Below, in pieces: positions 9,336 through 16,951 of a DNA stretch of 64,000 nt. This DNA is from Phenylobacterium sp. (GTDB taxonomy: Bacteria > Pseudomonadota > Alphaproteobacteria > Caulobacterales > Caulobacteraceae). The stretch covers positions 186,001-250,000 of the forward strand of contig NZ_JAUSCJ010000022.1 of NCBI RefSeq assembly GCF_030651185.1, given 5' to 3'. Made by a program: the position numbers and the translations under genes. The notes under the pieces were generated by a model. It was not told the DNA's origin. It did not search any database and worked only from the letters and a program-made list of their open reading frames with translations. How positions within the stretch are numbered: position 1 is the first letter of the stretch; every line of letters starts with the position of its first letter.

Positions 9336-9376
9336 CACCCTGCCCTCTCCCCCTATGCGGGGGAGAGGGCAGGGTG
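9336..9376. terminator. Perfect 18-bp hairpin after the oxidoreductase operon
   Basis: CACCCTGCCCTCTCCCCC at 9336-9353 pairs without mismatch with 9359-9376 around a five-base loop, three bases after the korB stop. There is no U-tract, so it may be a dispersed palindromic repeat that also ends transcription. The same CCCTCTCCCCC-type core occurs in other intergenic palindromes of such genomes (general knowledge). Confidence 0.75.
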
Positions 9377-9429
9377 AGGGGGCCTGTCGGCCATTCCATC
9401 GCCGCGCGAATTGCGCGATCCTCACCCCC

Positions 9430-9984
9430 ATGACCGTGGCCCTCCGCGCCCTGACCCCCGACGACAGCGACCGCCTGCTGGCCTGGCGCAACCTGCCCGA
9501 GGTGGCGCGCTGGATGTATTCCGACCACGAGATCACGCGTCCCGAGCACGACCGCTGGTTCGCCGGCCTCGCTGGTGATCCGAGCCGCAAATACTGGATC
9601 ATCGAACTGGACGGCGAACCCGTCGGCCTGGCCAACCTCGCCGACATCTCGCCCGCCAACCGCAAGGCCGCCTGGGCCTACTACCTCGCCAGCCCGTCGG
9701 TGCGCGGCAAGGGGGTCGGGGCCTTCGTCGAGGTCTTCGTCCTCGACCACGTGTTTCGGACGCTGGGCCTCAACAAGCTCTGCTGCGAGGTGCTGCTGGA
9801 GAACGAGGCCGTCTGGAAGATGCACGAGTCCTTCGGCTTCCAGCGCGAGGCCCTCTACCGCGCCCACGTCTGGAAGGCCGGCCAGCCCCACGACGTGGTG
9901 GGGCTCGCCATCCTCGCCGCCGACTGGGCCAAGGCCCGCCCGGCCAGCGTCGAGCGCCTGCGGGCGCGGGGGTTTGAGATCTGA
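9430..9984 (+). CDS. PseH-like GNAT acetyltransferase for nonulosonic acid (flagellin sugar) synthesis
   Basis: 184 residues from the ATG at 9430. The GNAT fold is clear: acceptor-side TPDDSDRLLAWRNLPEVARW, the acetyl-CoA loop SVRGKGVGAFVEVFVLDHVF and the C-terminal LLENEAVWKMHESFGFQREA. This combination is typical of PseH/FlmH enzymes, which acetylate the 4-amino group of a UDP-4-amino-dideoxy sugar on the way to pseudaminic acid, used in Caulobacter to glycosylate flagellin (family knowledge). A cytidylyltransferase of the same pathway type lies at 11477-12172 on the opposite strand, with a toxin/immunity pair between them. Confidence 0.82.
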   Translation: MTVALRALTPDDSDRLLAWRNLPEVARWMYSDHEITRPEHDRWFAGLAGDPSRKYWIIELDGEPVGLANLADISPANRKAAWAYYLASPSVRGKGVGAFVEVFVLDHVFRTLGLNKLCCEVLLENEAVWKMHESFGFQREALYRAHVWKAGQPHDVVGLAILAADWAKARPASVERLRARGFEI

Positions 9985-10024
9985 GCCTGCCGCTCGAACA
10001 GTGGCTTCCAAGGTCAGAGAATTT

Positions 10025-10068
10025 GTTCTCTATTTGTTCTTGACAGAGCAGCCCTTCCGTGAGACGTT
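10025..10068 (+). promoter_or_regulatory. LexA (SOS) box overlapping a sigma-70 type promoter
   Basis: GTTCTCTATTTGTTC at 10025-10039 is an exact match to the alphaproteobacterial LexA box GTTC-N7-GTTC. A perfect TTGACA follows at 10040-10045, with a weak -10-like GACGTT 17 bases later (10063-10068). LexA bound here would cover the -35 region, so expression of the gene at 10230 should rise on DNA damage. The leader from this promoter to the ATG is about 155 bases and holds no other gene. Confidence 0.78.
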
Positions 10069-10229
10069 CGTCCGTGCGAAATCACTGCGCCTCGCCACCC
10101 GCCTCGGCGGACAATGGCTGCAGCAAGAACGCGCTTTGAATCCTGTTACTGCGCGTCGTTAGAGGCAGAGCCTCCGCCCGTTGAGGGAGGGGACGCGTGT
10201 GACCTCCATTCTCATTCACGGAGAAGAAA

Positions 10230-10943
10230 ATGGCCCTCGCGCCACGCGGTCAATCGCGCACCGTGCCGGATCCCGCCGGCGATTTGTACGACCAGGAGAT
10301 GGACAAGCTAAGGGCGAAGCGGGAGGCGGAAGATGGTGGCTTTCGCTCGCCACTCGACGTCGCCCAAGATGCATTTCACGACTTCCAGAACGGCCCGGAG
10401 ATTCCGCGGCCAAACCTGGCGGAGTCGTTCATTCCGGTTGTCGGACCTGCCTGGGAAGCGGTCGCCGACCTTCAGGACGGGGACTATGGCGGCGCGGCTT
10501 TCAACGGGCTGATGGCGGTTACAGACGCCCTGCCCGTTGGTGTCGCCGTCAAGGGAGTCCGGGCCGCCAGCAAGGGCATTACCGTCCTCAAGAAGGGATC
10601 CGTCACCGCAGGCGCGGCAGCCAAAAAGATTCGCAGGGCTGGCCTAGCCACCAAGGGCGAAGAGATCCACCACACCATTCCGCTCAATGGGACCAGTCGG
10701 AGCGCTCAAGATTGGCGCAACCACTATGCTCTGCTGAAGACGCTTCCGGTGGAGCAACATCGTCGACTTACGGGCAGTTGGATGGGAAAGCCAAGGTACG
10801 ATCCGGTCCGACAGTTCTGGTATGGAACGACCGATTGGATGAAGGCCCTGCCGACCGGTGTTGCTGGCTATGCGGCTGATACTTGGGACAATCTCAACCG
10901 GGCATCCGATCCGGCGAGTCCGAGGTCTTTCCCCAAACGCTAG
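10230..10943 (+). CDS. Candidate SOS-induced toxin with HNH/EndoVII-like nuclease domain
   Basis: 237 residues; GGAGAAG lies four bases before the ATG. The N-terminal half holds a hydrophobic stretch (about 70-105: FIPVVGPAWEAVADL, then GAAFNGLMAVTDALPVGVAV), as seen in pretoxin regions of polymorphic toxins. The C-terminal part has EEIHHTIPLNG (His147/148), an Asn164-His165 pair and LPVEQHRRLTG (His177), a layout like HHH/HNH nuclease domains of bacterial toxins. No signal peptide is seen. Third codon positions are less GC-rich than in the neighbours, which suggests transfer. An SOS box drives it and a probable immunity gene follows. Colicin-like bacteriocins and the Caulobacter damage-induced nuclease BapE are precedents; identity with either is not shown. 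Confidence 0.6.
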   Translation: MALAPRGQSRTVPDPAGDLYDQEMDKLRAKREAEDGGFRSPLDVAQDAFHDFQNGPEIPRPNLAESFIPVVGPAWEAVADLQDGDYGGAAFNGLMAVTDALPVGVAVKGVRAASKGITVLKKGSVTAGAAAKKIRRAGLATKGEEIHHTIPLNGTSRSAQDWRNHYALLKTLPVEQHRRLTGSWMGKPRYDPVRQFWYGTTDWMKALPTGVAGYAADTWDNLNRASDPASPRSFPKR

Positions 10944-11004
10944 GTCTCCCCTTGCGTGCTAGATCATTCCGGTGTTCACTATACGTTCCAGATCGGGGGC
11001 GCAG

Positions 11005-11469
11005 ATGAAAGCGGCGGACGCGGGGCTTGAATTTCCGGTTCTGGGCTTCACACCCGACCTTGAGATCTGGGCGTTCCAAGACCTGAATATCCTCACATCG
11101 TGCGGGCCGAAGGCGCTCAAGGACAACATGCACGTCGGCATGGAACTTGTGGACGCCAAGGGTCGACGCTGGATCGTCCGGTCGGCAACCCGAACAGGAC
11201 GAGCGGAATCCTGGTTCGCCTGGGCGATCTCAAGGTTGCTTTCCACACCGCAGTCCCGCGTCGAGCTCGAGCTGGAGACGCTTGAGCCCCTGTCGCTCAG
11301 GGAGGTGCAGGCGCGAGTCTGCGCCTCGTTGGAGGCCTTTCCCGAGGACTACGGTCAGTACGACGAGTCCGACAACGTTCTGGCGCCGCTGCTCGCGCAG
11401 GTTCGGGCCACCAAGGACATCGGCAGCCTCCCGGAGTTGCTGGGGCTGGACAGCTTCATGGCCTATTGA
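11005..11469 (+). CDS. Probable immunity protein for the upstream toxin
   Basis: 154 residues from ATG 11005 (a GTG at 10972 would add 11). The protein is soluble and acidic, with AGLEFPVLGFTPDLEIWAF near the start and FPEDYGQYDESDNVLAPLL near the end. I know no family. The evidence is positional: same strand, 61 bases after the toxin gene, small and acidic, as expected for a partner that neutralises a basic nuclease. Like the toxin it has more A/T at third positions than the surrounding genes. It could be an unrelated hypothetical gene. Confidence 0.5.
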   Translation: MKAADAGLEFPVLGFTPDLEIWAFQDLNILTSCGPKALKDNMHVGMELVDAKGRRWIVRSATRTGRAESWFAWAISRLLSTPQSRVELELETLEPLSLREVQARVCASLEAFPEDYGQYDESDNVLAPLLAQVRATKDIGSLPELLGLDSFMAY

Positions 11470-11476
11470 GGCGAGA

Positions 11477-12172
11477 TCAGACGGCCTTGGAACTGTTCCA
11501 GTCCAGCGCCGCGATCTCCGCCATGCCGAAGTCGGGGTTGGCGGCGTGCAGCGTCCCGTAGACGTGGCGCACGAAGTCCAGGTCGTCCGGGTGGTCCACG
11601 GTCCAGCGCAGGTGGGCCAGGGACGGGGTCTGGGACAGGAACTCGAGCCGGAAGCGCCGGGGGTTCCGGTACAGGAACGGGGTCACGTGCTCGCGCTCAT
11701 AGGGGTCGGTCGCCTCGAAGAGCGCGGTGCGCAGGGCCTGGGCGGTCATCACCTCGATGTCCAGGCCGTGGGGATAGGTCCGCACCTCCGGGGTATTGCT
11801 GGCATAGTCGGCGCGGGTCGCCGCCCGGTGGTCGATCACCGCGTCCAGCACCCGCCAATCCGTGAGCGGACAATCGGCGGTCATCCGCACCACCGTGGCC
11901 GCCTCCGGGAAGGCCTCCAGCGCCCGCCCGAACCGCCCCAGCACGTCGTCGAGGGCGCCGCGCACCACCGTCAGGTCCAGCCGCGCGGCATAGTCGGCCA
12001 GCGCGTCGTCGCTGGCCTGGTCGCTGGTGGCCAGCACCAGTTCGTCCATCCGCCTCGACCGCCGCAGCCGCTCCACCTGGCGGCCCAGCATCGGCATGCC
12101 GGCCACCTCGGCCAGCACCTTGCCGGGCAGCCGGGTCGAGCTCATCCGCGCCTGGAGAATGCCTAGGATCAT
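11477..12172 (-). CDS. SpsF/NeuA-type cytidylyltransferase (nonulosonic acid activation)
   Basis: 231 residues starting MILGILQARMSSTRLPGKVL, the nucleotide-binding signature of the SpsF/CMP-sugar synthetase family (R-x-S-S-x-R-L-P-x-K), with VRMTADCPLTDWRVLD as the metal/nucleotide loop. In flagellin-sugar clusters this enzyme attaches CMP to pseudaminic or legionaminic acid before transfer to flagellin (family knowledge). It converges on the immunity gene with a seven-base gap and starts 46 bases from the divergent malonyl-CoA synthetase gene. Pairing with the PseH-like gene on the far side of the toxin module supports the pathway call; the exact sugar is not determined. Confidence 0.8.
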   Translation of the reverse strand: MILGILQARMSSTRLPGKVLAEVAGMPMLGRQVERLRRSRRMDELVLATSDQASDDALADYAARLDLTVVRGALDDVLGRFGRALEAFPEAATVVRMTADCPLTDWRVLDAVIDHRAATRADYASNTPEVRTYPHGLDIEVMTAQALRTALFEATDPYEREHVTPFLYRNPRRFRLEFLSQTPSLAHLRWTVDHPDDLDFVRHVYGTLHAANPDFGMAEIAALDWNSSKAV

Positions 12173-12218
12173 TTCACCACCTTAACGGCGCCGCCCGCGT
12201 CGCGGTAGGCTGGCGGCC

Positions 12219-13604
12219 ATGAACCTCTATGACCGCCTCATCACCGCCTCCGACGCGCCCTGCTTCCTGCTGCCGGACGGCGCGCAGATCACCTATGGCG
12301 AGCTCAATGCGGGCGCGGCGCGCCTTGCCGCCCTGCTCATCTCAAGAGGCGTGGTCCCGGGCGACCGGGTGGCGGTGCAGACCGAGAAGACGCCGGAAGC
12401 GGTGATGCTCTATCTCGCCACCCTCAAGGCCGGCGCCGTCTTCCTGCCGCTCAACACCGCCTATACCGCCAGCGAGGTGGACTACTTCCTCACCGACGCC
12501 GAGCCGCGGGTCTTCGTGCAGGACGCCGTCGCCCTGGCCGCCGAGGCCGCCGCCCACGCCCCGCTCGCCACCAGCGTCCCCCGCGCCGACGAGGATCTGG
12601 CCTCGATCATCTACACCAGCGGCACCACCGGCCGCTCCAAGGGCGCCATGCTGACCCACGGGGCGCTGTTCGCCAACGCCACCGCCCTGCACGAGGCCTG
12701 GGGGTTCACCCCGGCCGACGTCCTGCTGCACGCCCTGCCGATCTTCCACGTGCATGGCCTGTTCGTGGCCCTGCACTGCGCCTTCCTGTCGGGGGCGCCG
12801 ATGGTCTGGCTGGCCAAGTACGAGGACGCTCCGCTGCTGGCCGGCCTGGCGAAATCCACGGTGATGATGGGCGTCCCCACCTTCTACACCCGCCTGCTGG
12901 CCAACCCTGGCTTCACGCGGGCCGCCGCCGCCCACATGCGCCTGTTCATCTGCGGCTCCGCCCCCCTGCTGGAGTCGACCTTCGCCGCGTTCGAGCAGCG
13001 CACCGGCCAGCGAATCCTGGAGCGCTACGGCATGAGCGAGGCGGTGATCATCACCACCAACCCCCTGGCGGGCGACCGCATCGCCGGCAGCGTCGGCTAT
13101 CCCCTGCCGGGCGTGGACCTGCGCATCGGCGGCGGCGAGGAAACCGGCGTCATCGAGATCAAGGGCCCCAGCGTCTTCTCCGGCTACTGGCGGATGCCCG
13201 ACAAGACCGCCGAGGACTTCACCGCCGACGGCTACTTCATGACCGGCGACGTGGGCCGCCAGGACCCTGACGGCCGCGTCTGGATCTCCGGCCGCGCCAA
13301 GGACCTGATCATCTGCGGCGGCTACAACGTCTATCCCAAGGAGATCGAGCTGATCCTCGACGAACTGCCCGGCGTCACCGAGAGCGCCGTCATCGGCCTG
13401 CCGCACCCCGACTTCGGCGAGGCCGTCGCCGCCGTGGTGATCGGCGCCGGCGACGAGGCCGCCATGATCGCCACGCTCCGCGAGCAGCTGGCCGCCTTCA
13501 AGGCGCCGAAACGCATCTTCTTCGTGGCCGACCTGCCCCGCAACGCCATGGGCAAGGTGCAGAAGAACCTGCTGCGCCAGACCTATGCGGGGACGTTCGG
13601 CTAA
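12219..13604 (+). CDS. matB: Malonyl-CoA synthetase-like AMP-forming acyl-CoA ligase
   Basis: 461 residues of the ANL superfamily: P-loop YTSGTTGRSKGAMLTH (about 133), ERYGMSEAVIITTNPL (A5 motif in the form usual for MatB, about 267), YFMTGDVGRQDPDGRVWISG, and C-terminal NAMGKVQKNLLR with the catalytic Lys. The combination YGMSE plus HVHGLFVALHCAFLSGA is characteristic of malonyl-CoA synthetases, which activate malonate with ATP and CoA. It is some 40 residues shorter than typical MatB because the segment before the P-loop is compact. No malonate transporter or decarboxylase is nearby, so the substrate is a homology call. Its end overlaps the convergent HD gene by four bases. Confidence 0.8.
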   Translation: MNLYDRLITASDAPCFLLPDGAQITYGELNAGAARLAALLISRGVVPGDRVAVQTEKTPEAVMLYLATLKAGAVFLPLNTAYTASEVDYFLTDAEPRVFVQDAVALAAEAAAHAPLATSVPRADEDLASIIYTSGTTGRSKGAMLTHGALFANATALHEAWGFTPADVLLHALPIFHVHGLFVALHCAFLSGAPMVWLAKYEDAPLLAGLAKSTVMMGVPTFYTRLLANPGFTRAAAAHMRLFICGSAPLLESTFAAFEQRTGQRILERYGMSEAVIITTNPLAGDRIAGSVGYPLPGVDLRIGGGEETGVIEIKGPSVFSGYWRMPDKTAEDFTADGYFMTGDVGRQDPDGRVWISGRAKDLIICGGYNVYPKEIELILDELPGVTESAVIGLPHPDFGEAVAAVVIGAGDEAAMIATLREQLAAFKAPKRIFFVADLPRNAMGKVQKNLLRQTYAGTFG

Positions 13605-14140
13605 CGCTTCGGCGAAGAAAACACCTTCACCACCTGGTCCTCGAAGCTCTCCAGGCTGTCGACGTCGAAGCCGGGGTCGAAGGCCGGCGCGTCCCAGCGG
13701 TCCACCAGCTTCTCGGCCATGGCGTACCAGCTCTCCTCGCGGAAGTTTTCCCGCAAGGTGCCCGGCTTGCCCAGGAACTCGTAGTAGTAGGCGCCCTGGA
13801 AATCCTGGTGCCAGTAGATGGCGTGATAGATGTCGTCGCTGACGTAGGGCTTCAGCATCTCGGCCGCGATCGGCCCGTGGTTGGGGATCGACAACACCTT
13901 GCCGATGTCGTGGCACAGGGCGGCCACGACCTCCTCGTCGGTGGCCCCGTCGCGGCGCGCCAGGGTCCCGGCCATCAGGCTGTGGGTCAGCTGGTTGGCG
14001 GCGAAGCCCAGCTCCATGGGCTCCAGTCGGCGCAGGGTGTCCATGATCTGCATCGGGGCGGTGGTCTGCTGATGGACGCGATGCCCCGCGCCGATCACCT
14101 TCCAGTGTTCCTGGGTCCCCTGGCGCATGTCGGTGAACAT
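13601..14140 (-). CDS. HD-domain protein of the PhnZ-like diiron oxygenase type
   Basis: 179 residues. Candidate metal ligands: His53 (QLTHSLMAG), His77-Asp78 (ALCHDIGKV), His88 (IPNHGPIAAE), His111 (YWHQDFQGAYYYEF) and a C-terminal Asp. The 24-residue gap between the first His and the HD pair is the same as in PhnZ. This six-ligand set marks mixed-valent diiron oxygenases such as PhnZ and myo-inositol oxygenase rather than HD phosphohydrolases (family knowledge). No phosphonate genes are nearby and the substrate is unknown. A phosphohydrolase activity cannot be excluded. Confidence 0.65.
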   Translation of the reverse strand: MFTDMRQGTQEHWKVIGAGHRVHQQTTAPMQIMDTLRRLEPMELGFAANQLTHSLMAGTLARRDGATDEEVVAALCHDIGKVLSIPNHGPIAAEMLKPYVSDDIYHAIYWHQDFQGAYYYEFLGKPGTLRENFREESWYAMAEKLVDRWDAPAFDPGFDVDSLESFEDQVVKVFSSPKR

Positions 14141-14202
14141 GGTGCTCTCCCTTTGATCTCGTTGGGATCAGCCTAACCCACGATCCTCCACACAACCAAG
14201 CG

Positions 14203-14364
14203 TCCTTCTCCCCTTGCGGGAGAAGGTGTCGGGCGAAGGCCCGACGGATGAGGGGTCGCACCGGTCTATCGGGTTGGGGCCGTGGGAAGCGCGCGGAGAG
14301 GGGAGCGTGACCCCTCATCCGACCGGTCTCCGACCGGCCACCTTCTCCCGCAAGGGGAGAAGGA
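14203..14364. repeat. 162-bp dispersed palindromic element, copy 1
   Basis: The two ends, 14203-14226 and 14341-14364, are reverse complements (core CCTTCTCCCCTTGCGGGAGA), and each forms its own hairpin. Inside, GGATGAGGGGTCGC and its complement near 14310 extend the fold, leaving a unique loop of about 50 bases. A second copy lies at 31859-32021 with nearly identical arms and a different loop. It looks like a non-autonomous palindromic repeat (REP/MITE-like). This copy abuts the MmcQ gene end. Confidence 0.88.
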
Positions 14365-14727
14365 TCAGGGTTTCACCAGCCGCTTCGGCGCCGCCAGCCG
14401 CCAGCTGGTCTCCAGCCGCCCCGCCACATGGTCCCAGTCACAGTCGACGAGGCTCATCCCCACCCAGCCCGACGGCCACAGATAGGCCGGCTTGCTGAAC
14501 AGCTCCGGATCGGCCTCGATCAGCATCTCGGCCTCGTCGCGGCCGGAGGTCTTCACGCAGACCACGGTCATGCCGTCCCCGTGATGGTCGTGGCGGAAAT
14601 AGGCGAACATCTTGCCCGCCACCCGGAAGGCCGGGATGCCGTGGCTCACCACCTCGTCGGTCTCGGCGAGCGCCAGGGCCAACCCCCGCAGCCGGGCCAG
14701 CACAACCTCCGGATCGGCACTCAACAT
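14365..14727 (-). CDS. MmcQ/YjbR family protein
   Basis: 120 residues from ATG 14727, preceded by a GGGCGGGGA stretch. An in-frame ATG 45 bases further upstream would start inside a dispersed repeat and is less likely. Family features: the start LSADPEVVLARLRGLALAL, SHGIPAFRVAGKMFAYF, and PAYLWPSGWVGMSL near the end. MmcQ/YjbR proteins have a double-wing fold proposed to bind DNA, but their role is unknown. The gene ends directly at a 162-bp palindromic repeat. Confidence 0.85.
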   Translation of the reverse strand: MLSADPEVVLARLRGLALALAETDEVVSHGIPAFRVAGKMFAYFRHDHHGDGMTVVCVKTSGRDEAEMLIEADPELFSKPAYLWPSGWVGMSLVDCDWDHVAGRLETSWRLAAPKRLVKP

Positions 14728-14743
14728 TCCCCGCCCCCACCAC

Positions 14744-14770
14744 CGTCGTCTCGGCTTGTCCCGAGGACCC
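14744..14770. repeat. Short dispersed palindrome, copy 1
   Basis: A CTCGG-CTTGT-CCCGAG hairpin followed by GACCC. A close copy lies at 16289-16317, and both are followed by a CGGATCAGA stretch about 10-20 bases on. The pattern fits a dispersed REP-type element. Confidence 0.7.
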
Positions 14771-14787
14771 ATGATCTCCGCTACGGA

Positions 14788-15768
14788 TCAGATCGCAAGG
14801 TCTCCCCGCCTCACCTCGACCGGCGCGGGCGCGGCCGCGATTGCGCGGGCCAGGGCCAGGCCCGACAGCCAGGCGCACTCCACCCGCGGTCCCACCAGCC
14901 AGTCGCCGCAAACCCCCAGGCCGGTTTCCGGCGACCACAGGGCCTGCGCCCCGGCCGCCCCGGAGCGGGCGTAGCGCCAGCGGTGGGCGGCGAGCGACAG
15001 GGGCGCGGGCCAGTCGACCCCCGCCAGCTCGGCGAAGGCGCCCGCCAGCCGATCGGCCACCGCCTCGGCCGGCAGCTCCAGATGGGCCGCCGACCAGTCC
15101 GGGCTGGCCTGGATCACCCAGGCCTCGGGGCCGCCGCGCCCCGGCTTGGCGCTGTTGCGCGCGGCCCAGCCGATCGTCCCTTGGCTGCGCAGGATGTCGG
15201 CCGCCACCGGCAGCGGTTCGGCGAAGGCCGCCATCACCGTCCAGCAGGGTTGGGCCGGGGTCGCCCGGGCCAGGCTCGCCCCCGCCGCGTCGTGGCCGTC
15301 CAGCAGCACCGCGGCCTGCTCGGCGGGCACAGCCACGATCACCACATCGGTCTCCAGCGGCGGCGCCCCGTCGGCGATCAGGGTCCAGCCCGCCTCGCCC
15401 CGGACCATCGCCTCCACCCGGCGGCCCCACACCACGTCCAGGGGCTGCGCCAGGGCGCGGATCGGCGCGTTCATGGCCGGGGTCCCCACCCACGCCCCCT
15501 CGCCGGCCGCGGGCCAGGGCGCGCAGACCCCGGCCAGGGCCCAGGCCCGCACCTGGGCCTGAAATCCCGGGTCCCGGGCGGTGAAATACTGCGCCCCATG
15601 GTCAAAGGTCACCTGGCCCAGGGGCGTCTCCACCCGCCGCGCCGACATCCGCCCGCCCGGTCCGCGGCCCTTGTCGAGCACCGTGACCGCATGGCCGGCG
15701 CGGCTCAGGACCGTGGCGCAGGCCAGGCCCGCCAGGCCCGCCCCGATCACCGCGACGCGCCGCGTCAC
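14788..15768 (-). CDS. FAD-dependent amine-oxidase/renalase-like oxidoreductase
   Basis: 326 residues from GTG 15768, chosen because it gives the canonical start MTRRVAVIGAGLAGLACATV and a GTGA overlap with the preceding gene; the reading frame is open further upstream, but that part is a shadow of the DCC gene. The dinucleotide motif is followed by KGRGPGGRMSARRV and FDHGAQYFTAR, as in renalase-like NAD(P)-binding flavoproteins, and the C-terminal GLGVCGDWLVGPRVECAWLS closes the FAD site. Substrate unknown. Translational coupling to the DCC thiol protein suggests a shared redox role, which is inference. Confidence 0.82.
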   Translation of the reverse strand: MTRRVAVIGAGLAGLACATVLSRAGHAVTVLDKGRGPGGRMSARRVETPLGQVTFDHGAQYFTARDPGFQAQVRAWALAGVCAPWPAAGEGAWVGTPAMNAPIRALAQPLDVVWGRRVEAMVRGEAGWTLIADGAPPLETDVVIVAVPAEQAAVLLDGHDAAGASLARATPAQPCWTVMAAFAEPLPVAADILRSQGTIGWAARNSAKPGRGGPEAWVIQASPDWSAAHLELPAEAVADRLAGAFAELAGVDWPAPLSLAAHRWRYARSGAAGAQALWSPETGLGVCGDWLVGPRVECAWLSGLALARAIAAAPAPVEVRRGDLAI

Positions 15769-16163
15769 GTGCGCGCCCGGTCGCGGCCTCGGTCGTCGGG
15801 GCCGGGTCGGCGGGGGCCGCCCAGCAGGGCCTGCAGCCAGGGCCGGATCTTCAGGAAGCCGAGATAGAGACGCTCCAGCCGCGCCAGCACCCGCGGCGAC
15901 CGCGCCATCTCCCCCAGGGGCCGCAGCGGCGGCACGGCGCGCCACATGGCGGCGAAGGCCTCGGCGCCCGACAGCAGCGGCCCGCCCGGCGCCTGGGCGT
16001 GGAACCGCAGTTTCATGGCCGCGCGGTCGATCGGGCAGGGCTCGCCGATCGACAGGTCGACGAAGGCGACCTTGCCGCCCAGGGCGCGCAGCACCGCGAT
16101 CTCGTTGCGGCACAACGGACAGTCGCCGTCGTACCAGACCGTCACCTCAACCGGACCCGCCAT
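15765..16163 (-). CDS. DCC-family (DUF393) thiol-disulfide protein
   Basis: 132 residues beginning with EVTVWYDGDCPLCRNEIAVL, the DxxCxxC hallmark of the DCC family, whose thioredoxin-like fold is thought to act in thiol redox. The C-terminal third is proline- and arginine-rich and unlikely to be structured. Its stop overlaps the start of the flavoprotein gene (GTGA), so the two form an operon. Confidence 0.85.
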   Translation of the reverse strand: MAGPVEVTVWYDGDCPLCRNEIAVLRALGGKVAFVDLSIGEPCPIDRAAMKLRFHAQAPGGPLLSGAEAFAAMWRAVPPLRPLGEMARSPRVLARLERLYLGFLKIRPWLQALLGGPRRPGPDDRGRDRART

Positions 16164-16288
16164 CGCCTTGCGCCTCCAACGCCTCCGTCGGTACGGCGCC
16201 GCTTGGCGGAAGGATGCAGGTCGGCGGGCCTGATGGGCCCGGCCCTGTCACCGAATTCCCCGAGGACCCAGGGGCCCAACCCCTCAAC

Positions 16289-16317
16289 CGTCATCCTCGG
16301 GCTTGTCCCGAGGACCC
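16289..16317. repeat. Short dispersed palindrome, copy 2
   Basis: CCTCGGG (16295-16301), a five-base loop and CCCGAGG (16307-16313), followed by GACCC. It matches the copy at 14744-14770. It lies between the broken GFA gene and the DCC gene. Confidence 0.72.
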
Positions 16318-16375
16318 CCGCCTCGGATCAGAGGGCAGGGCGCCCGCCGTCCGGCCTCGCCGCGACCACGCCCCC

Positions 16376-16729
16376 TCAGTCCAGATACCGCTCGCTCACC
16401 GCCCCATCCAGATGCCGCACCCGCGCCGCGGCCAGAACCTGCAGGTCCATCAGCCGCGCATTCACCCCCATCCGGTTCACCCCCGGGTCGTTGGCGCTCT
16501 AGTGGGTGACGCAGCCGCAGGCGACGCAGCGATGAAACCCGATCGACCGGTCATCCCACTCATAGACCTCGGTCGCCCCACCCTCGATCCGCACCTGGGC
16601 AGGCTCGTAATAGGCCCACAGCACCCCATAGCGCCGGCAGATGGAGCAGGTGCACTCGGTCACCTCAACGGGCGCGGCCTCACAGGTGAGGCGGACGGCG
16701 GCGCAGTGGCAGGTGGCGAGGGTGGGCAT
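16376..16729 (-). pseudogene. GFA-family (S-(hydroxymethyl)glutathione synthase-like) gene with in-frame amber stop
   Basis: The first 76 codons encode a normal GFA/CENP-V zinc fold: CHCAAVRLTCEA, TECTCSICRRYGVLWAYY, IGFHRCVACGCVTH. A TAG at 16499-16501 follows, then 40 more codons in the same frame, SANDPGVNRMGVNARLMDLQ and onward to LDGAVSERYLD and TGA at 16376. Family members usually have Trp right after CGCxTH, so one TGG to TAG change explains the break. The full length would be 117 residues, normal for the family. Either a recent pseudogene or a sequencing error; the truncated form keeps all cysteines and could still fold. Confidence 0.8.
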
Positions 16730-16951
16730 GGGGGCTCAGACGGCCACGGGATCCCATGCCCGACAACTGGGCAGAGCGCGCCCGCATAGCCTACGACAAG
16801 ATTGACGCTGCTCGGTCCACCTTAAGCGCTGGAACATGGCTCTATTCCGCGAGACGACGTCAATTGAAAGTTTGGCTAAGCTGGCGGGAACGTTAGGGCT
16901 CCCCCCCACATTGACCCCCACCCCACCTTCGCCCTAAACCCCCCCCTGCGA
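16730..16951. other. Intergenic region before the cobalamin riboswitch, with one doubtful small frame
   Basis: The region is less GC-rich than its surroundings up to about 16890. A 46-codon plus-strand frame (16756-16896, starting MPDNWAERARIAYDKIDAAR) reads somewhat like protein but lacks a ribosome binding site, so I do not call it a gene. It may be a remnant. The btuB promoter is expected in the last 60 bases. Confidence 0.4.

Noticed and set aside
10021..11470. Prophage or integrative element carrying the toxin
   Set aside because: No integrase, att repeat, tRNA or phage structural gene is present; only the two genes and their promoter stand out in composition.
16756..16896. A 46-codon plus-strand frame before the cobalamin riboswitch
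   Set aside because: No ribosome binding site and no family likeness; noted as a possible remnant only.
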